DNA from: an uncultured Lachnospiraceae bacterium
Lineage (GTDB): Bacteria > Bacillota_A > Clostridia > Lachnospirales > Lachnospiraceae
Assembly: GCA_910577835.1 (NCBI GenBank)
Contig: CAJTOU010000009.1
Location: forward strand, 16,321-80,320
Reading direction: 5' to 3'
Length of the DNA stretch: 64,000 nt
The position numbers and the translations under genes are program-made. The notes beneath the pieces were generated by a model, which was not told the origin of the DNA, ran no database searches, and saw only the letters and a program-made list of their open reading frames with translations. Each line of letters opens with the position of its first letter. Position 1 is the first letter of the stretch. Of the stretch, positions 1 to 6,228 are shown in pieces.

Positions 1-132
1 AACCACAAAACAGACGACTGCTGCCAGCCATACCGATGCAAATGCTGTGTGTATGCCTGCATAGCTTATCATAATAATGTAATAGCCAAAACAGACTCCT
101 GCCAGAATTCCAAAAATAATTGTCATTGTCAT
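1..132 (-). CDS. N-terminal part of a small membrane protein, YdcF-like (cut by window edge)
   Basis: The reading frame starts at ATG 132, with an AGGAG box about 9 bases upstream, and stays open to base 1, giving 44 residues. They form two hydrophobic segments joined by a short polar turn (around IMISYAG). The pattern resembles the N-terminus of clostridial YdcF-family proteins, envelope proteins with two N-terminal membrane spans before a DUF218 domain. That domain lies outside the window, so the assignment is a guess from the N-terminus only. A second in-frame ATG two codons later is an alternative start. Confidence 0.45.
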   Translation of the reverse strand, partial: MTMTIIFGILAGVCFGYYIIMISYAGIHTAFASVWLAAVVCFVV

Positions 133-153
133 AATCTTTTCTCCTTTTTACCG

Positions 154-182
154 AAAAAAGAGGCAGGATACGCCTCTTTTTT
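154..182. terminator. Bidirectional rho-independent terminator
   Basis: A-rich tract, GAGGC, short loop, GCCTC and a T6 tract form a stem of about 10 bp that reads as a terminator on both strands. On the minus strand it lies 22 bases past the stop of the Rrf2 gene and ends that transcript before the YdcF-like gene. Confidence 0.75.
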
Positions 183-203
183 CCAATTTATTACATCACA
201 TAA

Positions 204-626
204 TTACTCTGCTTTTATATTGTTCCCATGAATCAGGTCTTTTAGAGAAATATTCTCCAAATAATCATCAATTACCTTATCTAATCCTTTCCACAGAGGA
301 AGAGTAATACACTCTTCTGCACGTTTGCAAATATCCGCATCTTTCTCCAGACAGCTCACTGGAGCCATACTTCCCTCTGTCAGCTTTAAAATAGCCCCGA
401 TTGTATATTCATCACTGTTTTTTGAAAGTCTGTATCCTCCGCTTTTGCCTCTTAAACTTTGTACATAACCTGCCCTGTTTAGAATCCCCACAATCATTTC
501 CAGATATTTCATGGAAATCTCCTGTCTGTCGGCAATTTCCTTTAAAGATATAAAACCCTCGTCTTTATGCTGTGCCAAATCAATCATTACTCTCAATGCA
601 TATCTGCCCTTAGTTGAAACCTTCAT
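204..626 (-). CDS. Rrf2-family transcriptional regulator with three cysteines (IscR/CymR-like)
   Basis: A 140-residue Rrf2 protein: an N-terminal winged helix-turn-helix (MKVSTKGRYALRVM start, GKSGGYRL wing) followed by a dimerisation helix. Cys92, Cys100 and Cys106 lie where IscR carries its cluster-ligating cysteines (C92/C98/C104), so an Fe-S-sensing role is plausible; CymR-type cysteine regulators lack a cluster. The gene follows metY on the same strand after a 195-bp gap and has its own promoter at 685-713. The pairing with metY, and a dyad on the metY promoter, suggest control of sulfur or cysteine metabolism. Start ATG 626 gives the canonical Rrf2 N-terminus. Confidence 0.9.
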   Translation of the reverse strand: MKVSTKGRYALRVMIDLAQHKDEGFISLKEIADRQEISMKYLEMIVGILNRAGYVQSLRGKSGGYRLSKNSDEYTIGAILKLTEGSMAPVSCLEKDADICKRAEECITLPLWKGLDKVIDDYLENISLKDLIHGNNIKAE

Positions 627-684
627 ACCAAATCTCCTGTCCCTTCATTCTGTTCATTACCCATATGAGGTCTTTTGTTTAATA

Positions 685-713
685 ACTATAATACAATCAG
701 AGAATAAATACAA
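685..713 (-). promoter_or_regulatory. Sigma-A-type promoter of the Rrf2 gene
   Basis: On the minus strand, TTGTAT (708-713) and TATAGT (685-690) are separated by exactly 17 bp. The first base transcribed would be near 678, giving a leader of about 50 bases. The 14-bp tandem repeat at 731-799 lies directly upstream of the -35 box. Confidence 0.55.
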
Positions 714-730
714 TAGAAAAATAATTATAA

Positions 731-799
731 TCGGAAACTTATAACCGGAAACTTATTGCTGGAAATTTATCACTGGAAATTTATCGCAGAAACTTATAG
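731..799. repeat. 14-bp tandem repeat, about five units, between metY and the Rrf2 gene
   Basis: Four full 14-bp units (731-744, 745-758, 759-772, 773-786) and a fifth shortened by one base (787-799) follow the plus-strand consensus CYGGAAAYTTATNN. The array starts 17 bp upstream of the Rrf2 promoter -35 box. It could be a multi-site binding region or a plain minisatellite; the sequence does not decide. Confidence 0.85.
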
Positions 800-821
800 T
801 TGCAAGCACTGATTTTAATTT

Positions 822-2129
822 TTATAACACTGCTTTAAACGCTTCCTCAAGGTCCTCAATAATATCATCAATATTTTCTGTACCGATAGAAAGTCTGACA
901 GTATTTAACTGAATTCCCTGCTCTGCAAGCTCTTTCTCATTGAGCTGTGAATGGGTAGTAGAGGCCGGATGGATGACCAGAGACTTTACATCTGCCACAT
1001 TTGCCAGCAATGAAAACAGCTCAAGATTGTCGATAAATTCCTTTGCCTTTCTGTCATCACCCTTAATTTCAAAAGTAAAAATAGAGCCGCCGCCGTTTGG
1101 AAAATATTTTTTATATAATCTCTGTTGCTCTTTATCCTCTGACACCGAAGGATGATGTACCTTTTCCACCTGAGGATGACTGTTAAGATATTCCACTACC
1201 TTCAGGGCATTTTCCACATGTCTTTCTACTCTTAAAGAAAGTGTTTCCAGTCCCTGAAGAAAAATAAACGCATGGAACGGAGAAAGCGTCGCGCCGGTAT
1301 CACGAAGCAGGATTGCTCTTATTTTTGTGACAAATGCCGCTGCACCTGCTGCTTTTGTAAAGACAACCCCATGATAGCTTGGATTTGGTTCCGTAAGTCC
1401 CGGAAACTTTCCACTTGCTTCCCAGTCAAATTTTCCACTGTCTATAATTACGCCTCCTATGGTTGTTCCATGTCCTCCGATAAACTTGGTTGCAGAGTGA
1501 ACCACAATATCTGCGCCATACTCAATTGGTCTTATTAAATACGGCGTGGCAAACGTATTGTCAATAACAAGTGGTATTTTATGAGCATGCGCAATCTCTG
1601 CCAGTCTTTCAATATCTACCACATCGGAGTTTGGATTTCCAAGCGTTTCTATAAATACTGCCTTTGTATTCTCTTGAATTGCCTGCTCCACTTCCTCATA
1701 GTCAAATGGGTCAACAAAAGTTGTACTGATTCCATAAGACGGCAGTGTATGTGCAAGAAGATTGTAGGTTCCACCATAAATATTCTTTGCGGAAACGATA
1801 TGGTCTCCATTCTGTGCAAGATTCTCAAAGGTATATGTAATCGCAGCCGCACCGGATGCTACTGCCAGTGCTGCTACACCTCCTTCAAGAGCCGCAATCC
1901 TCTGCTCAAAAACATCTTGTGTGGGATTTGTCAATCTTCCGTAGATATTGCCCGCATCTGTCAGGTTAAATCTTGCCGCCGCATGCTCACTGTTTTTGAA
2001 TACATATGAAGAAGTCTGATAAATCGGCACTGCTCTCGCATCTGTTACCGCATCCGGCTGCTCCTGTCCTACATGAAGCTGCAAAGTTTCAAATTTTAAA
2101 TTTCTTTCTGAATATGCTTTTTTGCTCAT
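822..2129 (-). CDS. metY: O-acetylhomoserine sulfhydrylase (O-acetylhomoserine aminocarboxypropyltransferase)
   Basis: A 435-residue cytosolic PLP enzyme of the Cys/Met metabolism family. It makes homocysteine from O-acetylhomoserine and sulfide, a direct route for sulfur assimilation. The N-terminal FETLQLHVGQ, the VASGAAAI stretch, and the PLP-lysine motif HSATKFIGGHG are typical; the length matches MetY (about 425-435) rather than the shorter MetB/MetC enzymes (about 380). Start ATG 2129 is preceded by GGAGG. A promoter with 17-bp spacing and an Rrf2-like dyad lies at 2163-2216. The Rrf2 regulator follows downstream. No S-box or T-box is seen in its leader. Confidence 0.93.
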   Translation of the reverse strand: MSKKAYSERNLKFETLQLHVGQEQPDAVTDARAVPIYQTSSYVFKNSEHAAARFNLTDAGNIYGRLTNPTQDVFEQRIAALEGGVAALAVASGAAAITYTFENLAQNGDHIVSAKNIYGGTYNLLAHTLPSYGISTTFVDPFDYEEVEQAIQENTKAVFIETLGNPNSDVVDIERLAEIAHAHKIPLVIDNTFATPYLIRPIEYGADIVVHSATKFIGGHGTTIGGVIIDSGKFDWEASGKFPGLTEPNPSYHGVVFTKAAGAAAFVTKIRAILLRDTGATLSPFHAFIFLQGLETLSLRVERHVENALKVVEYLNSHPQVEKVHHPSVSEDKEQQRLYKKYFPNGGGSIFTFEIKGDDRKAKEFIDNLELFSLLANVADVKSLVIHPASTTHSQLNEKELAEQGIQLNTVRLSIGTENIDDIIEDLEEAFKAVL

Positions 2130-2162
2130 AATATGCCTCCATTTTAAATCGTGTTTTTATTT

Positions 2163-2216
2163 CCTATTATTTTAGTAGGTTATTTATATAATAGCACTAA
2201 TTGATATAATTGTAAA
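2163..2216 (-). promoter_or_regulatory. metY promoter with overlapping dyad, candidate Rrf2 operator
   Basis: On the minus strand, TTTACA (2211-2216), a 17-bp spacer and TATTAT (2188-2193) form a good promoter. Nine bases after the -10 box lies the interrupted dyad CCTACTAAAATAATAGG (2163-2179), flanked by AT-rich sequence, covering the expected start site. A short dyad there suits a repressor. That the repressor is the Rrf2 protein encoded downstream is an inference. Confidence 0.55.
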
Positions 2217-2758
2217 GTTGTTTTTTCAAAAAATCCACAATCACTTAATTATTCGCCACATATATCTGAATGCTTTCCCATAAAATCAAAAGAAGCCTGA
2301 AAACACAGTTTCAAGCTTCTTCTGATTGGACAATCAACGCAAACGTTGGTTGTATCATTCACTCTTATTTTATTTGAGCTATTGAATATCCTTTTTTCAC
2401 CTTTTCATGCCCACCCTGTTCTTTATTCTCTCTGTTTTTGCAACTGTCCGACTTTTACTTCTTTGTTCACGATTCTAAAATATTTTTGTCACAGCTACCT
2501 GTTTATGGTTACAGAAATCTAAAGCATCATTTTTCTATTTTTACATACACCTCCCTTTTTACTTGATTCTTACACAAATCATTATACAGGATAGATGTAT
2601 GAAAAGTGTATGGAAATTGTCATCAAGTTGTAAAAATTTCAAATTCTGAGTTTTTTCGTCAGAAAGTTACAATTTTAATTAATATATAATATTGTATTTA
2701 TTTTATAAATTCATTATCATTGTGCAGTTTGTACAAAATGTGCCAAAATATTCCTTCA
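2217..2758. other. Gene-free region between metY and the methyltransferase, with a possible leftward short transcript
   Basis: No credible coding frame is seen. On the minus strand a TATAAT box (2581-2586, no clear -35) could start an RNA of about 290 nt that ends at the terminator 2284-2327. A second hairpin (2331-2352, two 9-base arms around CAAA) lies just before it. Short starts with ribosome sites occur (GGGAGG near 2550) but lead at once to stops. I cannot match the segment to a named riboswitch or RNA family. Confidence 0.3.
2284..2327 (-). terminator. Strong hairpin terminator, minus strand
   Basis: Two 19-base arms (2284-2302 and 2309-2327, 17 of 19 complementary) surround a 6-base loop. 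On the minus strand the inner GAAGC/GCTTC stem is followed by TTTTGATTTT, as in intrinsic terminators. It lies about 70 bp upstream of the metY promoter, so it ends a transcript from further right rather than metY itself. Confidence 0.6.
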
Positions 2759-2787
2759 TTGACTTTCCTGTAAAAAGCTGATAAGAT
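2759..2787 (+). promoter_or_regulatory. Promoter of the methyltransferase-hslO unit
   Basis: TTGACT (2759-2764), 17 bp, TAAGAT (2782-2787), 36 bases upstream of the methyltransferase start. Good match in sequence and spacing. Confidence 0.6.
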
Positions 2788-2823
2788 TAACCTTGCTTTT
2801 AATATACAGAAAGGAGCTTTCAC

Positions 2824-3585
2824 ATGAGCAATACCTACACATGCTTTTCAGCCTTCTATGATTTATTTATGGATAATATTGATTATGTACAATGGGGCGA
2901 ATATCTCACATCACTTCTCAAGGAATATGGCATATCATCCGGTCTTGTTCTTGAGCTTGGCTGCGGAACCGGTAATATGACAGAGTTTCTTGCCGCAAAA
3001 GGTTACGATATGATTGGACTTGACAGCTCCTGCGATATGCTTGATGCCGCTATCGAAAAGAAGTGCCTCAGCGGACATGACATCCTTTATCTCAATCAGG
3101 ATATGCGCGAATTTGAATTATATGGAACTGTGTCTGCCGTTGTAAGCATCTGTGATTCTCTTAATTATATCACAGAATACAAGGAACTTGTAAATGTTTT
3201 TAAACTTGTAAACAATTATCTTGACCCAAAAGGGCTTTTTATTTTTGATATGAATATGGAAGCAAAATTTAAAACCATTCATGATGATATTATTGCAGAA
3301 AACCGTGAGGAAGCCAGCTTTATCTGGGAAAATACCTATTACGAAGCAGAGCATATAAATGAATATGAACTGACTATCTTTGCTCCCTGCGGTGACGGAA
3401 AATATGAAAAGCTTACAGAAACCCACTATGAGCGTGCCTATTCTCTTGAAGAAATAAAATCAGCCTTAGCGGAAGCGGGTATGACCTTTGTCGTTTCTTA
3501 TCATGCTTTTACCCGCCGACCACCGGAGAAAAACAGTGAGCGAATTTATATTATTGCAAGAGAAAATGGAAAACAATCCACTTAA
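2824..3585 (+). CDS. Class I SAM-dependent methyltransferase
   Basis: A 253-residue soluble methyltransferase. Motif I LELGCGTGN (about residues 43-51) binds the methionine part of S-adenosylmethionine, and the acidic IGLDSS end of strand 2 follows. The N-terminus (FSAFYDLFMDNIDY) is typical of a large clostridial group annotated only as methyltransferase; the substrate cannot be read from sequence. AAGGAG precedes ATG 2824. hslO begins 26 bp downstream on the same strand, with no terminator between, so they form a two-gene unit. Confidence 0.85.
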   Translation: MSNTYTCFSAFYDLFMDNIDYVQWGEYLTSLLKEYGISSGLVLELGCGTGNMTEFLAAKGYDMIGLDSSCDMLDAAIEKKCLSGHDILYLNQDMREFELYGTVSAVVSICDSLNYITEYKELVNVFKLVNNYLDPKGLFIFDMNMEAKFKTIHDDIIAENREEASFIWENTYYEAEHINEYELTIFAPCGDGKYEKLTETHYERAYSLEEIKSALAEAGMTFVVSYHAFTRRPPEKNSERIYIIARENGKQST

Positions 3586-3611
3586 AATTTTAGAAAGAAT
3601 GAGGAAATACC

Positions 3612-4499
3612 ATGTCAGATTATATTGTAAGAGCTACTGCCGCAGACGGACAGATTCGGGCGTTTGCCTCCACCACAAAAGAACTGTGTGACATTGCCAG
3701 GCAGATTCACCACACAAGTCCTGTGGGAACCGCCGCACTTGGCCGCCTTTTGACCGGTGCGGGAATGATGGGAAGCATGATGAAAAACAAAGATGATTTG
3801 CTGTCCATTATTTTAAACGCAGACGGACCTATGGGCAAAACCGGCGTTACTGCAAATGCCAATGCAGATGTAAAAGGATATATCAGCAATCCCGACTTTC
3901 AAAATCCGCTGAATTATTTTGGAAAGCTGGATGTAGGAGGCGCTGTTGGAAACGGAACATTAAAGGTCGTTAAGGATATGGGACTGAAAGAGCCATATAT
4001 TGGTCAGACCGCGTTGATTACCGGAGAAATCGCAGAGGACCTTACTTATTATTTCGCCACCAGTGAACAGGTACCTACCTCTGTGGCTCTTGGAGTACTG
4101 ATAGATACAGATAACTCTGTCAAGCAGGCGGGCGGATTTATTATACAGCTTATGCCATTTGCCGAGGATAGTGTAATTGACAGGCTGGAAAACAAAATAA
4201 AGGAAATTACCGGTGTTACTGCTTTGCTTGAGCAGGGCCTTTCACCGGAACAGATACTTCAGAAAATACTGGGAGATTTTAATCCTGAATTCAGTGATAC
4301 CATACCTACACGCTATAAATGCAACTGCAGCCGCGAAAAGGTATCAAAGGTACTGTTGAGTGTTGGCAAAAAAGAGCTTGAATCCATGATTGCGGACGGT
4401 GAACCAATAGAAGTCAAATGTCATTTCTGTAATACCGGTCATATCTTTTCAATAAAAGAATTAAAAGAACTTCTCGCATACAGTCAGCGTGAACGTTGA
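3612..4499 (+). CDS. hslO: Redox-regulated chaperone Hsp33
   Basis: A 295-residue holdase chaperone, activated by oxidation. The zinc-binding redox switch is complete: Cys237 and Cys239 (CNC) plus Cys270 and Cys273 (CHFC). In this family, oxidation releases zinc and unfolds the C-terminal half to expose the client-binding surface. The N-terminus (SDYIVRATAADGQIRAFA) is canonical. Start ATG 3612 has GAGGA eight bases upstream. A terminator follows at once. Confidence 0.96.
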   Translation: MSDYIVRATAADGQIRAFASTTKELCDIARQIHHTSPVGTAALGRLLTGAGMMGSMMKNKDDLLSIILNADGPMGKTGVTANANADVKGYISNPDFQNPLNYFGKLDVGGAVGNGTLKVVKDMGLKEPYIGQTALITGEIAEDLTYYFATSEQVPTSVALGVLIDTDNSVKQAGGFIIQLMPFAEDSVIDRLENKIKEITGVTALLEQGLSPEQILQKILGDFNPEFSDTIPTRYKCNCSREKVSKVLLSVGKKELESMIADGEPIEVKCHFCNTGHIFSIKELKELLAYSQRER

Positions 4500-4509
4500 T
4501 AAAATGCAA

Positions 4510-4538
4510 AAAATGCTGTCCAAAATGGACAGCATTTT
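4510..4538 (+). terminator. Rho-independent terminator after hslO
   Basis: A perfect 12-bp stem (AAAATGCTGTCC with its complement) around a 5-base loop starts 11 bases after the hslO stop. The 3' arm ends in TTTT and is followed by CATTTAT. Confidence 0.75.
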
Positions 4539-4645
4539 CATTTATAATCCGTAAAACAATCGCTCATTCACATAAAAAAACGAAAACCTTATAAAAAAAT
4601 ATAACGAAATTCTATACTGAAAAGGCACATCATTTAACCCTGTGA

Positions 4646-4843
4646 TTATAATCTTGTTACGTTTACAGCCTGAGGCCCTTTCGCGCCCTCTACTACTTCG
4701 AAATCCACCGAAGCGCCTTCTTCTAAAGACTTAAAGCCGTTGGATACAATTCCTGAATAGTGAACGAACACATCGTTTCCTGTCTCATCTGAAATGAACC
4801 CGTAACCTTTCTGGTTGTTAAACCATTTAACCGTACCTTTCAT
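4646..4843 (-). CDS. Cold-shock domain protein (CspA/CspB family)
   Basis: A 65-residue single cold-shock domain that binds single-stranded RNA/DNA and acts as an RNA chaperone. RNP1 (KGYGFI, residues 12-17) and RNP2 (VFVHYS, residues 25-30) are intact, with the usual MKGTVKWFN start. Preceded by TTGGAGG and a near-consensus promoter. The leader is only about 50 bases, shorter than the regulated leaders of cold-induced csp genes, so no thermosensing 5' UTR is evident. Confidence 0.95.
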   Translation of the reverse strand: MKGTVKWFNNQKGYGFISDETGNDVFVHYSGIVSNGFKSLEEGASVDFEVVEGAKGPQAVNVTRL

Positions 4844-4900
4844 AGCGTACCTCCAAGAAAATAAATGTGATTCCGGACTTTATGTCTGGGACCTTTTTAT

Positions 4901-4929
4901 AGAATACCACAACCGCCCGATTCTGTCAA
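4901..4929 (-). promoter_or_regulatory. csp promoter
   Basis: On the minus strand a perfect TTGACA (4924-4929), a 17-bp spacer and TATTCT (4901-4906). The start site would be near 4894. Confidence 0.7.
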
Positions 4930-5073
4930 TAAAAATAAACGGAAGAAAAACAGAATCTTGTGCATTTTATTCTTGAAGAATATCGCAAATAAAGGTATAC
5001 TTAAAAGAGTATACGAAAAAAGATATGACAAATCATAGCAGATTTTAAATATTACACAGAAAATGGTGACTTT

Positions 5074-6162
5074 ATGAAACGACTAAAAAAAATCAATATT
5101 TTGTGGAGAATCCGTATTTTATCCCTGCAACATATTATTCTTCCTTCTGTAATTATTATTGCTGCATTTTCGCTGCTGAATATTATAGATTTTGACAGCG
5201 TGTTTTCTCCTACATTATATAAAAATTCCTTTGATGCATATTCCGCTTATACAAAAGGCAGCAATAATGTAACTATAACAATTGAAACATTAAAATATAC
5301 GGGATACAATATTATGAAAGGTGAGAAAGTAGTATCTGTCTATTATTATGATTTATCCAGCGAACGATGCATGTTTTATAAACTGGATATGACTTATGAC
5401 TCCATTGAAGATATTCCAAAGGTTTTAAACAATGTTACTATCTCTGCCCGATTTAAGGAGCTTGATGGACTGACAAAAACCATGATGGAATCGTTTGTTC
5501 AATCCATAGACTGGACATACGATGCCCTGCTGTCTATCGCCTTTCCCGTGATTATGGATGAACGGGAATATAATCCTAATCTTTACTATGTATTATATGG
5601 ATTTCTTGTAATTTGCATTTTTTACAGCGTATATCTGGCTGCAATAAATCTGATATTGGTCATTGCTCCATATCTGCATCCCGCTTACTTCAGAATAAAG
5701 CCTTACTATAAGGATATGCCTTATTTTCAGATGATTGATTTCATTAATAATGAATTTGACAAAAATACGCTTGTAGTGTCAGGACCCATGTATATTACAG
5801 AAACCTTTTTTATCAATTTGGGGAGACATGAAGTATCCATTATACCATTATCACAGGTAGTTCTTGCCTATGAACATGGAGAGCTGTTTTCCTTTTTTGG
5901 AATTCATCTTAAAATCAACCATACGCTTTATTTGAAAGGTTTTAAAAATATTCATATTCTTGCCTCCAGACAACAATCTATAAATGTAACTACTGTTATG
6001 GATTATATCAGAGAAAACTATCCAAATATTATCTGGGGACATACAAAGGAAAATATCAAGGCATATAAACAGATTCTTGCCACAGAAAAGGCAACAGAAA
6101 AAACTGCCAGAGAAGACAGAAAATTTTATAAAACAAAAAGGAAGAAGAGGAAGGTCAGATAA
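5074..6162 (+). CDS. Unknown membrane protein, 362 residues
   Basis: I do not recognise this protein with confidence; DUF6709 of Lachnospiraceae is my best unverified guess. One hydrophobic helix lies near residues 20-42 and a second near 170-205. The loop between (about 130 residues) is polar and probably extracellular. The C-terminal 160 residues look cytoplasmic, with a beta-rich part and a very basic tail (KTKRKKRKVR). The ribosome site is weak (GGTGA). It stands alone, facing the ABC cluster across a shared terminator. Confidence 0.6.
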   Translation: MKRLKKINILWRIRILSLQHIILPSVIIIAAFSLLNIIDFDSVFSPTLYKNSFDAYSAYTKGSNNVTITIETLKYTGYNIMKGEKVVSVYYYDLSSERCMFYKLDMTYDSIEDIPKVLNNVTISARFKELDGLTKTMMESFVQSIDWTYDALLSIAFPVIMDEREYNPNLYYVLYGFLVICIFYSVYLAAINLILVIAPYLHPAYFRIKPYYKDMPYFQMIDFINNEFDKNTLVVSGPMYITETFFINLGRHEVSIIPLSQVVLAYEHGELFSFFGIHLKINHTLYLKGFKNIHILASRQQSINVTTVMDYIRENYPNIIWGHTKENIKAYKQILATEKATEKTAREDRKFYKTKRKKRKVR

Positions 6163-6175
6163 CAGCCTTCCTCTT
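6145..6175. terminator. Bidirectional terminator between the convergent membrane-protein and ABC genes
   Basis: AAGAGGAAGG and CCTTCCTCTT form a 10-bp stem with an 11-base loop. The stem contains the stop codon of the plus-strand gene. On the minus strand it is followed by CTTCCTTTTTG and so ends the ABC operon too. Confidence 0.65.
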
Positions 6176-6228
6176 TATGAAATAATCTTGATTCATCTTA
6201 ATAGAGCAAACTTTTTTCGCTGATTACA

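Noticed and set aside
731..799. CRISPR-like repeat arrays (also 47277-47341)
   Set aside because: Units are contiguous 14- or 13-mers without spacers and without cas genes.
1581..2009. Long open frame on the plus strand opposite metY
   Set aside because: It is cysteine-rich, has no ribosome site and mirrors the codon structure of metY; a shadow frame.
2130..2600. S-box or T-box leader for metY
   Set aside because: Neither the SAM-riboswitch core nor the T-box TGGNACCGCG sequence is found on the minus strand.
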